A DNA stretch of 19,433 nucleotides. Origin: JBBQSF01 sp038214085. Its GTDB lineage: Bacteria; Bacteroidota; Bacteroidia; Bacteroidales; CG2-30-32-10. The stretch covers positions 1 to 19,433 of the forward strand of contig JBBQSF010000056.1 in the NCBI GenBank assembly GCA_038214085.1. The letters run 5' to 3'. Under the pieces are notes generated by a model. The model saw nothing but the letters and a program-made list of their open reading frames with translations. It did no database searches and was not told the DNA's origin. Shown here piece by piece: positions 7,507 through 15,936 of the stretch (positions within the stretch are counted from its first letter, which is position 1; every line of letters starts with the position of its first letter). The translations under genes and the position numbers were made by a program.

Positions 7507-8481
7507 ATGATAGAATATAAAACAATGGATATATCTTCTCACGAAGATTCAATAAAAAAACTTTTTAACAAACAGGTCTTTGGCAGATTCCTTTCTGACA
7601 GGCAGATTGATAAACCCGGTGCCCTCAATTATGAATTGAACGCGCTAATAAGTTATTTAAAAAAAGGGGAAATAATTGTTGCGATTAATGACAGTAAAGA
7701 TGTTATTGGATTAATTGGATTTCACTTCTCCGAGTGGGATACGAATGTATTTCAAAAGCGGGTGGCCTTTCTTCAGTATTTTATTGTTGAAGAAGGAAAT
7801 GTTAAGTTTGAGAGGGAAATCGCCAGCAAATTATTAGACAAATTCCATGAGTGGGTAAAGGATAGAGAAATAGATGTTGTTATTGTTAAAATTGATACGC
7901 AATATTTTAGCCCAATATTCGTACTTCAACAAAATGGGTATATACTTTATGAAACCATCACTTCCAAATCTCTTGATGTTACTTCAGATATCAGGAACGT
8001 GACAGAAGGCATTGACTATCGGTTTGCAGAAAACTCAGATATTGAATCTTTAAGAGAAATTGCGTTAAAGAATACTTTTAAGAAATCTCATTTCTATTTG
8101 GATACAAATTTCTCTATAGAAAGTGTTGAATTAATGTATGCTCGATGGATTGAAAATGCATTAAACTCAAAGCAAAAAATTGTAATTATTGAAGCTGACA
8201 ATAAGATTGCTGGAGTTTTTATATATGATATTGTTGACTATTCCGCTTTTATAAATAAAAAAATTGCCGTTTGGAAATCTGCATTTGTAGACGATTTATA
8301 TCGAGGGAAGGGAATTGGGTTAAGACTCTTTAAAGCCACACTTCAGGCATGTATAAATGATGGGGTTGATATTGTTGATAGCACTCTGGTTGAAAAAAAT
8401 ATAATTTCACAAAGTTTTCATGACAAGTTAGGTTTTCGATTGGTAAATACACTTTACACCTTACATAAATGGTTTGATTAA
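7507..8481 (+). CDS. Large GNAT-family acetyltransferase of the nonulosonic acid operon
   Basis: This protein of 324 residues has a clear GNAT domain in its C-terminal half: WKSAFVDDLYRGKGIGLRLFKATL carries the acetyl-CoA loop (shown in part: YRGKGIGLRLF), followed by NIISQSFHDKLGFRLV. The N-terminal half (IIVAINDSKDVIGLIGFHF, then YFIVEEGN) looks like a second, degenerate GNAT fold, so it may be a tandem acetyltransferase. It starts 3 bp after pseG and ends just before pseI. It could be the true PseH, or could acylate another amino group, for example one introduced by the class III aminotransferase. It appears intact, with no sign of a frameshift. Confidence 0.75.
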   Translation: MIEYKTMDISSHEDSIKKLFNKQVFGRFLSDRQIDKPGALNYELNALISYLKKGEIIVAINDSKDVIGLIGFHFSEWDTNVFQKRVAFLQYFIVEEGNVKFEREIASKLLDKFHEWVKDREIDVVIVKIDTQYFSPIFVLQQNGYILYETITSKSLDVTSDIRNVTEGIDYRFAENSDIESLREIALKNTFKKSHFYLDTNFSIESVELMYARWIENALNSKQKIVIIEADNKIAGVFIYDIVDYSAFINKKIAVWKSAFVDDLYRGKGIGLRLFKATLQACINDGVDIVDSTLVEKNIISQSFHDKLGFRLVNTLYTLHKWFD

Positions 8482-8491
8482 TATTAGGGAA

Positions 8492-9538
8492 ATGAAAGAA
8501 AAAAATAGTTTTCCAATTGGCATAAATTCTAAAGTATTTATTATTGCAGAACTTTCTGCAAACCACAATGGGAGTATAGATACGGCTATTGAAACAATTC
8601 GGGCTGCAAAAAGCGCAGGTGCTGATTGCATTAAACTGCAAACCTATACCGCTGACACCATTACTCTGGATTGCAAAACAGATGACTTTAAGCTGAAGCA
8701 AGGAACCATTTGGGATGGAAAGTATTTGCACGATTTATATAAGGAAGCTTATACTCCATGGGAATGGCAACCTAAACTTAAAGAATATGCGGAATCAATT
8801 GGATTGGTTTGTTTTTCAAGTCCTTTTGATAAGTCGTCAGTTGATTTTCTTGAAAAAATGAATGTTCTTGCATATAAAATTGCAAGTTTTGAAATTACAG
8901 ATATTCCATTAATAGAGTACGTGGCAGCTAAAGGAAAACCAATAATCATTTCTACGGGAATTGCTACGATTGAAGAAATTCAGGATGCAGTTGACGCATG
9001 CAAACGCATGAAAAATGAACACTACATGTTGTTGAAATGTACATCCTCCTACCCCGCTCCAATTGAAGCAGCCAATTTGCTTACCATACCGGATATGGCA
9101 AAACGATTTAATTGCATAACCGGTCTTTCAGATCATACAATAGGCGATATTGCTGCCATAACTGCAGTTGCTTTGGGTGCAAAAATAATTGAAAAACACT
9201 TTATTCTTGATCGAAAAATAGGCGGTCCCGATGCGGCTTTTTCAATGGAACCTAAGGAATTTAAAAAAATGGTAAATTCTATTCGTGAAGTTGAAAAGGC
9301 AAAAGGCAAAATTAGTTATGAGATTACTCCGCAAATAGAAAAGAGCAGACAATTTGCACGCTCATTATTTGTAGTGAAAGATATTAAAAAAGGTGAACTT
9401 TTTACCGAAGAAAATATTCGTTCTATAAGGCCTGGGTATGGATTGCCACCGAAATATTTTAGTGAGATTATTGGGAAAAAGGCTATAAAACACATTAAAA
9501 GAGGCACCCCTTTGTGCTTGGAAGATATACATTGGTAA
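8492..9538 (+). CDS. pseI: Pseudaminic acid synthase, PseI (NeuB family)
   Basis: PseI condenses 6-deoxy-AltdiNAc with phosphoenolpyruvate to form pseudaminic acid. The TIM-barrel NeuB domain occupies about residues 12-270 (FIIAELSANHNGS, DCIKLQTYTAD, LVCFSSPFD, GLSDHT, IIEKHF), and a C-terminal SAF/antifreeze-like domain about 283-348 (SRQFARSLFVVKDIKKGE to LCLEDIHW). Length (348) is standard. TTG at 8474 is an alternative start overlapping the previous stop, but ATG at 8492 is preferred because it leaves a 10-bp gap and only a short N-terminal tail before the first strand. The motif set resembles PseI more than NeuB or LegI, and the pseB/pseC/pseG partners support it. Confidence 0.93.
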   Translation: MKEKNSFPIGINSKVFIIAELSANHNGSIDTAIETIRAAKSAGADCIKLQTYTADTITLDCKTDDFKLKQGTIWDGKYLHDLYKEAYTPWEWQPKLKEYAESIGLVCFSSPFDKSSVDFLEKMNVLAYKIASFEITDIPLIEYVAAKGKPIIISTGIATIEEIQDAVDACKRMKNEHYMLLKCTSSYPAPIEAANLLTIPDMAKRFNCITGLSDHTIGDIAAITAVALGAKIIEKHFILDRKIGGPDAAFSMEPKEFKKMVNSIREVEKAKGKISYEITPQIEKSRQFARSLFVVKDIKKGELFTEENIRSIRPGYGLPPKYFSEIIGKKAIKHIKRGTPLCLEDIHW

Positions 9539-9540
9539 AA

Positions 9541-11001
9541 TTGGTAAAAATTAAAAATCTTTTCTCAAGTATTCTGAAATCTCCTATTGCACAATATATC
9601 GGAATTCGATACTTGACATATGGACTTCAATTTGTTAACGCCATATTAATCGCAAAATATCTTGGAGTTTTTTATTTTGGTATTTATAGTTTTTTGCTTT
9701 TGATAAATCAATATTTAACTTATGTTGGTATAACGCCATCCTATTCTTTGAATGCAATTTTATCGACTAAAAAAAGTGATGAGTTATTTTCCAAAAATCT
9801 ATGGAATAACGCATTGTTTCTAAATATCCTAATTATTGGATTTATTCTGTTTACAAGCTTAACCATAATTGTTTTTTTTCCTGTTATTTTTTCGAAATTT
9901 CTATTTAAAGAATACATTATATATGTTTTATTTATTTTTGCTTTATCCAGCTTAAATAATCTTTTTATCAATCTTTATAGAACTTATGGATTGCTTCAGA
10001 AGATAAACTTCAATCAATTAATCGTCCCTGCAATTCAATTTTTTGTGATGTTTTTTGCCAAAGAAAAAGAATTGCTTAGCTACCTTCTGCTAGGTACAAT
10101 TTCCGCAAATCTATTATCATTAATACTCTTTTTACATAAAATTCCATTAAATGGAGGTATAGCTTACAAAAAAGAAATCTTTCTAGAATTGCTAAAAAGA
10201 GGGTTTCATTTGTTGTTATATAATGTAAGTTTTTATTTAATATTACTTTCCTCACGCACAATAGTTTCTATATATTACACAACGGAAGAATTGGGATTAT
10301 ATACCTTGGCTGTAAACCTATCGAGTGCTGTTTTTATGGTTGTAGGAGCATTTTCATTTGTTCTATATCCAAAATTTCTTAATAAATTCTTTATTAGTAG
10401 CAATACTGTAATAAAGAATCTATTATTTACCATCAGTTCAATTTATATAACAGGATGCTATTTACTTACTTATCTTGGGTTTTTTGCAATCCCTTTGGTA
10501 AAATACCTTTTACCTCAATATGAAACAGCTCTGCCTGCATTCAAAGTTTTGCTTCTTACTCAATTAATTCTAAATAACAATTTTGGTTATAGCTTGTTGC
10601 TTGTTGCTAGGAAAAAGGAAAGATTTTTAACAAAATATGCACTTATTACTCTGACAATTACATTAATAACCTCTATAATTTTCACACATACAGGGCTACC
10701 TCTTATTACAATGGCACTTGCAGTTTTAATTGGGTTCCTATTTTATAATATAAACATAACGAAACAAGCATTTATTGAAATATCACAAAAAGTTAATATC
10801 AAAATTGTATTGAATGAAATATTTCCCGTCTATTATTTATTGCCAATTTTAATAATGGCTTTGAGCATTATTATTAATGATGATTATTATTTCCCAATTC
10901 TGAGTTTTGTAATCTTTTCTATTATGAATAAAGGTAGAATTTTGAATTTTTGGCAAAAGATGAATTCTATCCTAATAAAGAAAGATTATTTAACATTTTA
11001 A
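9541..11001 (+). CDS. wzx: Wzx-type polysaccharide flippase
   Basis: This is a polytopic inner-membrane protein of about 486 residues with roughly a dozen to fourteen hydrophobic segments. It belongs to the MOP/PST superfamily that moves undecaprenyl-linked repeat units across the membrane. The N-terminus (IAQYIGIRYLTYGLQFVNA, then ILIAKYLGVFYFGIYSFLLL) is the usual opening of Wzx and related O-antigen exporters. The start is uncertain: GTG at 9514 would overlap pseI by 25 bp, TTG at 9532 is also in frame, and TTG at 9541 lies 2 bp after the pseI stop. I chose 9541. The gene is visibly more AT-rich than the Pse genes. A 310-bp gap follows it. Confidence 0.85.
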   Translation: MVKIKNLFSSILKSPIAQYIGIRYLTYGLQFVNAILIAKYLGVFYFGIYSFLLLINQYLTYVGITPSYSLNAILSTKKSDELFSKNLWNNALFLNILIIGFILFTSLTIIVFFPVIFSKFLFKEYIIYVLFIFALSSLNNLFINLYRTYGLLQKINFNQLIVPAIQFFVMFFAKEKELLSYLLLGTISANLLSLILFLHKIPLNGGIAYKKEIFLELLKRGFHLLLYNVSFYLILLSSRTIVSIYYTTEELGLYTLAVNLSSAVFMVVGAFSFVLYPKFLNKFFISSNTVIKNLLFTISSIYITGCYLLTYLGFFAIPLVKYLLPQYETALPAFKVLLLTQLILNNNFGYSLLLVARKKERFLTKYALITLTITLITSIIFTHTGLPLITMALAVLIGFLFYNINITKQAFIEISQKVNIKIVLNEIFPVYYLLPILIMALSIIINDDYYFPILSFVIFSIMNKGRILNFWQKMNSILIKKDYLTF

Positions 11002-11122
11002 ACAATAAACCAGATTGTCAATAAAAAAGATAATTTGAAGATTTAATTATATTCTAAAACACAATTTCTTTTATTAATTTTCCTACCCTCGACATAAAAG
11101 AACATCAATGTGTTAAACCCAA

Positions 11123-11146
11123 ATTCAGCATTAGAAAATGCTGAAT
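11123..11146. repeat. Perfect 10-bp hairpin with tetraloop
   Basis: ATTCAGCATT (11123-11132) and AATGCTGAAT (11137-11146) are perfect reverse complements around the four-base loop AGAA. There is no T tract after it on the + strand, so a factor-independent terminator is not indicated. It is the first of three stems in the gap. Confidence 0.75.
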
Positions 11147-11152
11147 AGCAAA

Positions 11153-11198
11153 AGCATTTATAATCAAAGATTTATTGAATAATCTTTGAACAAATGCT
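11153..11198. repeat. Two-level inverted repeat
   Basis: The outer arms AGCATTT (11153-11159) and AAATGCT (11192-11198) enclose inner arms TCAAAGATT (11164-11172) and AATCTTTGA (11181-11189). The stem is thus 7 plus 9 bp with a small asymmetric internal loop and an eight-base apical loop. Nested pairing of this length is unlikely to be chance even in AT-rich DNA. Confidence 0.7.
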
Positions 11199-11218
11199 AA
11201 GCGGGATTACCCTCATGG

Positions 11219-11254
11219 AATCATTAGTTCATTTTTTCAAAATTCCTAATGATT
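11219..11254. repeat. 9-bp inverted repeat
   Basis: AATCATTAG (11219-11227) and CTAATGATT (11246-11254) are perfect reverse complements around an 18-base loop that contains a run of six T. It completes the series of three stems before the QHG-motif gene, whose start lies 57 bp further on. Confidence 0.65.
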
Positions 11255-11311
11255 AATTCGGGTTAAATTTAAACGATTCCAGAAATCTAAAAAAATTATA
11301 AGCTGTTGAAT

Positions 11312-12658
11312 ATGTCCTTAGATTTAAGAGAAATTAAAAACAAACAAAAATTAATTAATTATTTGGATTTAACGTTAAAAGATTTTGAATCGTTTGTTTC
11401 ATATTATGAAGATGATAAAACCTTAAGGAACAGCATAAAAATAACAAATCGATTGGGAATTATTTTTTTTCTGATAAAAATATTAATTGGAGTTTTATTA
11501 ACTAACATCGTTTATTTTTTAAAATACAGGAAGAAAAATATTGAACTTAAGGAGAATGTATTTATTACTCACTTTAGTTATTATATTAAAGCATCCATTG
11601 CACTCAAAATCCTTCCGGAAAACCATTATTCAATTCTATATGTACCCACCATACATTTTAAGGAAATCAACAAGCATTATGACTATTTTAAAAACAATGA
11701 AAATGTTTGTTTTGATTCTTTTGGTATGAAAGTGTTTTTAAAATTTTTTTTAATTTTCAAGAAAATTCCATTTTTTTTCGATTTATTAAAGGATTCAAAA
11801 GGAGAATTTGGCTTTTTGCTTGCAGCTATTTTAAAATATCGATTGTTTTCATTGTATGCTGATCGAATTACACAAAAAAACAAAACTTCTAAAAAGTGGA
11901 TCTTTGATAATGATAAATCTCCCTCTTTTAGTCCTATAGTGAAAAAATTAAATTCATTAAATATTTGTACTATTAATCTTCAACATGGAAGTTTTTTTTC
12001 TGATAACAAGTTCTATTTGCCGTCAATTTCAAAATATGTTTTTTGCTGTTCCGAAAGAGAAAAGGTGCTATTTGTAAATTCCGGAACTTTACCTTCCAAT
12101 GTTTTTGTTATTGGAGCTCCTTTGCAATCATTTGCTGATGGCATAAAACAGGAGAACTTTAATGTTGTTTATGATTTACTGATCTTATTGACCGATACCA
12201 CGACAACCGAAAACATTGAAAGACAAACTTACTTGCTTAATATTTTAAAAACCTCGCATTTTAAAACTTTGATACGCTTCCGGCCAGCTTCAAAAGAAAA
12301 AGATTATATAATATTAAAAGAGAGCATTCCAGATTATTGTGATATTTCGGAAGGAAAAAGTATTGAGATTGATATAATGAGAAGTTCTAAAATTGTATCA
12401 TTTTCTCTCGATGCCTTATTTGTATGCAATCGTTATCAAAAATTTACTTGTTTGATTTGTTCTACAAAAGTTAGTAAAGAACTTACATCATCCGATAATT
12501 TTATTGTTTATTCAGATGATCAAGACATTGATCTTGATTCTTTTATTATGAAAGAATCGGACTCCTGCAAAAATGACAATTTCAGTTATAATTTTGGCAT
12601 TACTGATTTTGAGAAAATAAAGAAAAATTTTCAATTAGCGTTAAATAGTACGGCATGA
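11312..12658 (+). CDS. GT-B-like surface carbohydrate protein with QHG motif, candidate nonulosonic acid transferase
   Basis: This protein of 448 residues is not one I can name with certainty. A hydrophobic segment at about residues 49-70 (IIFFLIKILIGVLLTNIVYF) could anchor it to the membrane. In the middle is KWIFDNDKSPSF, then TINLQHGSFF at about 221-230, and further on LIRFRPASKEKD. A QHG motif after a strand in the second half of a GT-B-like protein is seen in CMP-sugar-using capsule transferases (KpsS/KpsC, polysialyltransferase-like) and CDP-glycerol transferases. As the locus makes a CMP-nonulosonate and needs a transferase for it, this is the best candidate in the window; the function is inference. 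TTG at 11306 is an alternative start, but ATG at 11312 is preferred. Its TGA overlaps the next ATG by 4 bp. Confidence 0.6.
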   Translation: MSLDLREIKNKQKLINYLDLTLKDFESFVSYYEDDKTLRNSIKITNRLGIIFFLIKILIGVLLTNIVYFLKYRKKNIELKENVFITHFSYYIKASIALKILPENHYSILYVPTIHFKEINKHYDYFKNNENVCFDSFGMKVFLKFFLIFKKIPFFFDLLKDSKGEFGFLLAAILKYRLFSLYADRITQKNKTSKKWIFDNDKSPSFSPIVKKLNSLNICTINLQHGSFFSDNKFYLPSISKYVFCCSEREKVLFVNSGTLPSNVFVIGAPLQSFADGIKQENFNVVYDLLILLTDTTTTENIERQTYLLNILKTSHFKTLIRFRPASKEKDYIILKESIPDYCDISEGKSIEIDIMRSSKIVSFSLDALFVCNRYQKFTCLICSTKVSKELTSSDNFIVYSDDQDIDLDSFIMKESDSCKNDNFSYNFGITDFEKIKKNFQLALNSTA

Positions 12659-13887
12659 AACATATTTATTCACGTTCTGAATTATTAACAAAATTTATTT
12701 TTGTTCTTTATTCTCTTTTTGTGATTAAAGATTTCTTTCCTATAAGAGATACTTTGGGGTTCTTTCTTAATGCAATTGTAGTTTTATTGTTTATTGGCAT
12801 ACTCTTTTCAGAAAGCTCAACTGAATTTAATTATACAAAAAAGAAAAATATTTTATCTTTCATCTTAGTTTCTCTATCATTATTATTCTTATTATCACAA
12901 TATCATCATGTCCCTTTTAATAGTTACTTTCTGTTTTATCGGCGATTATTAACACCATTTCTTTTTTATCCTATATTATCTTATTTGAATCATATTCCGA
13001 TAAAACAATTTAAAATTTATTTTTCTATTTTAGTAGTTATTCAGATTTTTATGGCATTCTCTCAATATTTTAACATATTTCCATTTTTATCATTACCCTC
13101 CTCTGTTCCAGATTTAGAAAGTAGATTTAGTGGGACATTTCCTAACAATAATTATTTGGGAAACTTCTTAGCATTGGTAGGTGTTGTAATTTTAATTGAG
13201 CTTATTACCAAAAGATTTTTTGGCGGTAAAAGATTGAGGTCAATATTGATTATTAGTGAGATTATTGTTTGCATATCAGTCCTGTTAACTGGAGTAAGAA
13301 CTTCTTTTGTTACCTTATTCATTGGTCTTCTTTTAACATTTTTATTGTTTTCTGTTAAAAAAAACTTATTGAAAAAACTCATTATTTCAATCTCTGTTTT
13401 TTTAATATTATCTTATGTTTTGTATAATTCTGAAAATAGTGCAATTGCGCGAATCAGGGAAGGGACTGTTGATTTAATTAATGAAGGAGGGAACATTGAA
13501 GATTCTCAATCCACTATAGCTTTAACTATAAGGCTTTTTAATTTAATGGACCATGATATGTTTTTAGGACAAGGAATGCTTTTCAAAACAGGATATGCTG
13601 TGGCCAATAGTTGGGACTCATTTATTGCTATTTCCGAAGAAAATAATAATATTACAGATGCAACTTTGGCAATTATTTTAATAGAATTCGGACTTTTGGG
13701 TTTTATTATCTTTTTGGCGCCCGCAATATTTACTTGGCGTAATTGTAAAGTAATGAAGAAAGAATCTTTTATTTTATTTTTTGTAATGTTCCTTCAGACC
13801 TTCTTTGATTTAGGACTATTTAATTTTTTTCAGCTTGTTTTTGTTTTGTTATATTTAAAAACTAAAAACGTCGATATTATTAACTAA
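12655..13887 (+). CDS. wzy: Wzy-type O-antigen/capsule polymerase
   Basis: This is a polytopic membrane protein of 410 residues with about ten hydrophobic segments. It has the family signature RFSGTFPNNNYLGNFLAL (residues 157-174) in and before a central membrane helix, followed by LLTGVRTSFVT (211-220) and a large polar extracytoplasmic loop at about 258-335 that includes DHDMFLGQG. This matches Wzy polymerases and WaaL ligases (Wzy_C-like). The position next to wzx and among glycosyltransferase genes favours the polymerase that joins repeat units in the periplasm. It begins in a 4-bp ATGA overlap with the QHG gene, so the two are probably translated together. Confidence 0.82.
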   Translation: MKHIYSRSELLTKFIFVLYSLFVIKDFFPIRDTLGFFLNAIVVLLFIGILFSESSTEFNYTKKKNILSFILVSLSLLFLLSQYHHVPFNSYFLFYRRLLTPFLFYPILSYLNHIPIKQFKIYFSILVVIQIFMAFSQYFNIFPFLSLPSSVPDLESRFSGTFPNNNYLGNFLALVGVVILIELITKRFFGGKRLRSILIISEIIVCISVLLTGVRTSFVTLFIGLLLTFLLFSVKKNLLKKLIISISVFLILSYVLYNSENSAIARIREGTVDLINEGGNIEDSQSTIALTIRLFNLMDHDMFLGQGMLFKTGYAVANSWDSFIAISEENNNITDATLAIILIEFGLLGFIIFLAPAIFTWRNCKVMKKESFILFFVMFLQTFFDLGLFNFFQLVFVLLYLKTKNVDIIN

Positions 13888-13897
13888 AAATGAAAAA

Positions 13898-14401
13898 ATG
13901 ATAAATGTTATTTACTTATATCGTTTAGCTAGATTTTTATATTTGAAAAAAATTCCAGTTTTTCCTAAAATTATTCAAGGAATTATTTTTCTTTTCTATA
14001 ATTGTCACATTTCATATAAAGCAAAAATTGGAAAAAAAACCTATTTCCTTCATAAGGGAATGGCTTCATTGATTTTGGATTATGTTGAAATAGGGGACAA
14101 TTGCAGGATCGGCATGAACGTGATGATAACCGGAAAAACTCCCTATAAAAAAGTTGCAAAAATTGGAAATAATGTTTGGATTGGGCCGGGTGCAATTATT
14201 AGTGGCCCTGTAATAATTGAAGACAATGTAATAATTGCGCCTAATTCAATGTTGTTAAAAAGCGTACCGAAAAATAAAATTGTGGCTGGAAATCCTGCAA
14301 AGATAATTGGTGATGTATCCGAATTAGAATATGATATTTTTAAGAATATGGATTTTAACGAAGGACTTATGCCTTTTTTGGAAGACAAAACAAATAAATA
14401 A
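13898..14401 (+). CDS. Hexapeptide-repeat acyltransferase, serine acetyltransferase-like
   Basis: This protein of 167 residues has a hydrophobic N-terminus (VIYLYRLARFLYLKKIPVFPKI) followed by a left-handed beta-helix from about residue 58. Hexapeptide repeats are visible in VEIGDNCRIGMNVMITG, VAKIGNNVWIGPGAIISG and VIIEDNVIIAPNSML, ending in the cap motif VAGNPAKIIG. It resembles the CysE/colanic-acid-type acetyltransferases common in polysaccharide loci, which O-acetylate a sugar of the repeat unit using acetyl-CoA. True cysteine synthesis is unlikely here, since the long N-terminal domain of CysE is absent. It starts 10 bp after wzy. The sugar it acts on is unknown. Confidence 0.82.
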   Translation: MINVIYLYRLARFLYLKKIPVFPKIIQGIIFLFYNCHISYKAKIGKKTYFLHKGMASLILDYVEIGDNCRIGMNVMITGKTPYKKVAKIGNNVWIGPGAIISGPVIIEDNVIIAPNSMLLKSVPKNKIVAGNPAKIIGDVSELEYDIFKNMDFNEGLMPFLEDKTNK

Positions 14402-14896
14402 ATATTTCTTTATGTATCAATTTACTATTACACTATTTAGTAAAATATTACACCAAAGCATTTATTTTTAAGCTTTTTATTATTACCAGTATAAGCATTT
14501 CGTTCTATCAAAAATTAGCTAATTTTTTATCGCCCCTTTTAAAAATGAAATTAAATATATCAAATAGAAATATCGGGGTGATTTATAAATTCATTTAGAG
14601 GTTGTTTAAATTTTAAAACATGAATTTATTGCGCCCCTATTCTCGATACTTTTTCTATCGTCACTTCGAGTCCGCTCCAAAAAGTATGAATTTTGAAAAG
14701 GCGCAGAATACAGAAAATAGGGTTTTTCAAAGTGGGCACAATATTAGAATATTTTATACTGTCGCCACAACAATGTTTGACATTTTGGATAAATAGGCAA
14801 TGGTCTGTCCTTATATCAAATTTTAAACGAGATACATCCTTTAATTACGATGCTGAAAAAAAAATCAACCAATAATTTTTTAAATGCTTTAAAAGA
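14402..14896. other. Long gap without a convincing gene
   Basis: This 495-bp stretch lies between the acyltransferase and GT4 genes. Short open frames (14620-14796, 58 codons; 14693-14875, 60 codons) have no recognisable motif and are not called as genes. There is an 18-bp perfect palindrome at 14510-14527 and inverted repeats at 14585-14594/14620-14629 (10 bp) and 14646-14654/14679-14687 (9 bp). The part around 14630-14780 is less AT-rich than its surroundings and could be a decayed gene or insertion-sequence remnant. No promoter matching TAnnTTTG was found. Confidence 0.5.
14510..14527. repeat. 18-bp perfect palindrome
   Basis: AAAAATTAGCTAATTTTT reads the same on both strands, with the centre between 14518 and 14519. 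In RNA it could fold only as a weak A-U hairpin with a U run, so weak bidirectional termination or a protein-binding site are possible. Short AT-only palindromes also arise by chance. Confidence 0.45.
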
Positions 14897-15934
14897 TTGA
14901 TTAAGAAGAAGACTATATTAATGGTTGGTCCTGGTCATAAAACTCGGGGTGGAATTACTGCCGTAATTTCTGCCTACCAAAACTCAAATCTTTGGGGCGA
15001 TTTTATTATCAAATGGATCGATACTTATAATGATAAAAATATTCTGACTAAAATTGCTCATTTTTTTAGTGGTTCCGTATCGTTTATTTATAACCTTCCC
15101 AAAGCAAATATAATACATATACACTTAAGCGAACCGGTTTCATCTTTAAGAAAATTGTTCTTTTTTCTTATAGCAAAATTGTTTTTTAAGCCAGTTATAG
15201 TTCATTTGCATAGTTTTGATATTAAAACTTCTGTGGGAAGCAAGTTTTTACCTTTGTATCGCTTTCTATTCTCTAAAGCAGATAAAGTAATTGTTCTTTC
15301 CCCATTCTGGGAAAAAGAAGTCAAAGCATATATCCCAAACTGTCAGATAGAGGTGATATTTAATCCTTGTCCAATAATACTAAAAAGTGATTGTCGGAAA
15401 GAAAAAATAATACTTTATGCTGGAACGCTTAACGAACGAAAAGGATTCTCTCTCTTAATAGAAAGTTTTAGCCAAATTGGAAAAAAATATCCTGATTGGA
15501 AATTGGTTTTTGCAGGCAATGGAGAAATTGAAAGAGCAACTAAATTGGCAGATCAATTTAATATTTTGAATCAAATTGAATTTATGGGGTGGGTATCTGG
15601 AGAGAAGAAAAATGAGATCTTTTCAAAATCTATTATTTTTTGTTTACCTAGTTACGCCGAAGGATTCCCCATGGCTATTTTAGATGCTTTTTCCTATAGA
15701 TTGCCTGTTATATCCACTAAATGTGGGGGAATAGATATGGTTTTGAAACACAAAGAGCATGTCCTGTTTTTTGAAATGGGAAACGCTTTAGAGTTAACTA
15801 AACTTTTAGATGAATTGATTAGTAATGAGGAGTTAAGAAACACAATTGGGAACAATGGGTTTCAATTTTCAAAGCATAATTTTGGAATAGACGTTATTGT
15901 AAGTAAATTGATAACTTTATATAAGAGTATTTAA
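14897..15934 (+). CDS. GT4-family glycosyltransferase
   Basis: This 345-residue protein is a GT-B retaining glycosyltransferase (Glycos_transf_1 domain) that adds a sugar from a nucleotide donor to the lipid-linked repeat unit at the cytoplasmic membrane face. The N-terminal acceptor domain opens with MVGPGHKTRGGI; the donor domain has ILYAGTLNERKGF (residues 172-184), FAGNGE, and EGFPMAILDA (255-264), the family E-x7-E/D motif. The start is TTG at 14897: the first ATG, at 14921, would remove most of the first beta strand (TILMVGPG). Acceptor and donor sugars cannot be read from the sequence. It ends 2 bp before the SDR gene, so the two are coupled. Confidence 0.87.
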   Translation: MIKKKTILMVGPGHKTRGGITAVISAYQNSNLWGDFIIKWIDTYNDKNILTKIAHFFSGSVSFIYNLPKANIIHIHLSEPVSSLRKLFFFLIAKLFFKPVIVHLHSFDIKTSVGSKFLPLYRFLFSKADKVIVLSPFWEKEVKAYIPNCQIEVIFNPCPIILKSDCRKEKIILYAGTLNERKGFSLLIESFSQIGKKYPDWKLVFAGNGEIERATKLADQFNILNQIEFMGWVSGEKKNEIFSKSIIFCLPSYAEGFPMAILDAFSYRLPVISTKCGGIDMVLKHKEHVLFFEMGNALELTKLLDELISNEELRNTIGNNGFQFSKHNFGIDVIVSKLITLYKSI

Positions 15935-15936
15935 AA

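Larger units (their letters stand above)
11002..11311. other. Hairpin-rich intergenic gap
   Basis: This 310-bp gap breaks an otherwise nearly gapless operon. No open frame with family features was found on either strand. It contains three successive inverted repeats, listed separately (11123-11146, 11153-11198 and 11219-11254). No exact TAnnTTTG element was found; a 7-mer TAATTTG near 11031 is one base short of the consensus. Confidence 0.6.

Noticed and set aside
14510..14527. Factor-independent terminator after the acyltransferase gene
   Set aside because: The palindrome contains only two G-C pairs at its centre, leaving no room for a loop, and would be a very weak stem; it lies more than 100 bp after the gene.
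14620..14796. 58-codon open frame, and an overlapping 60-codon frame at 14693-14875
   Set aside because: Neither shows a recognisable motif, ribosome-binding context or coupling to neighbours. The stretch may be a relic, but a gene cannot be supported.
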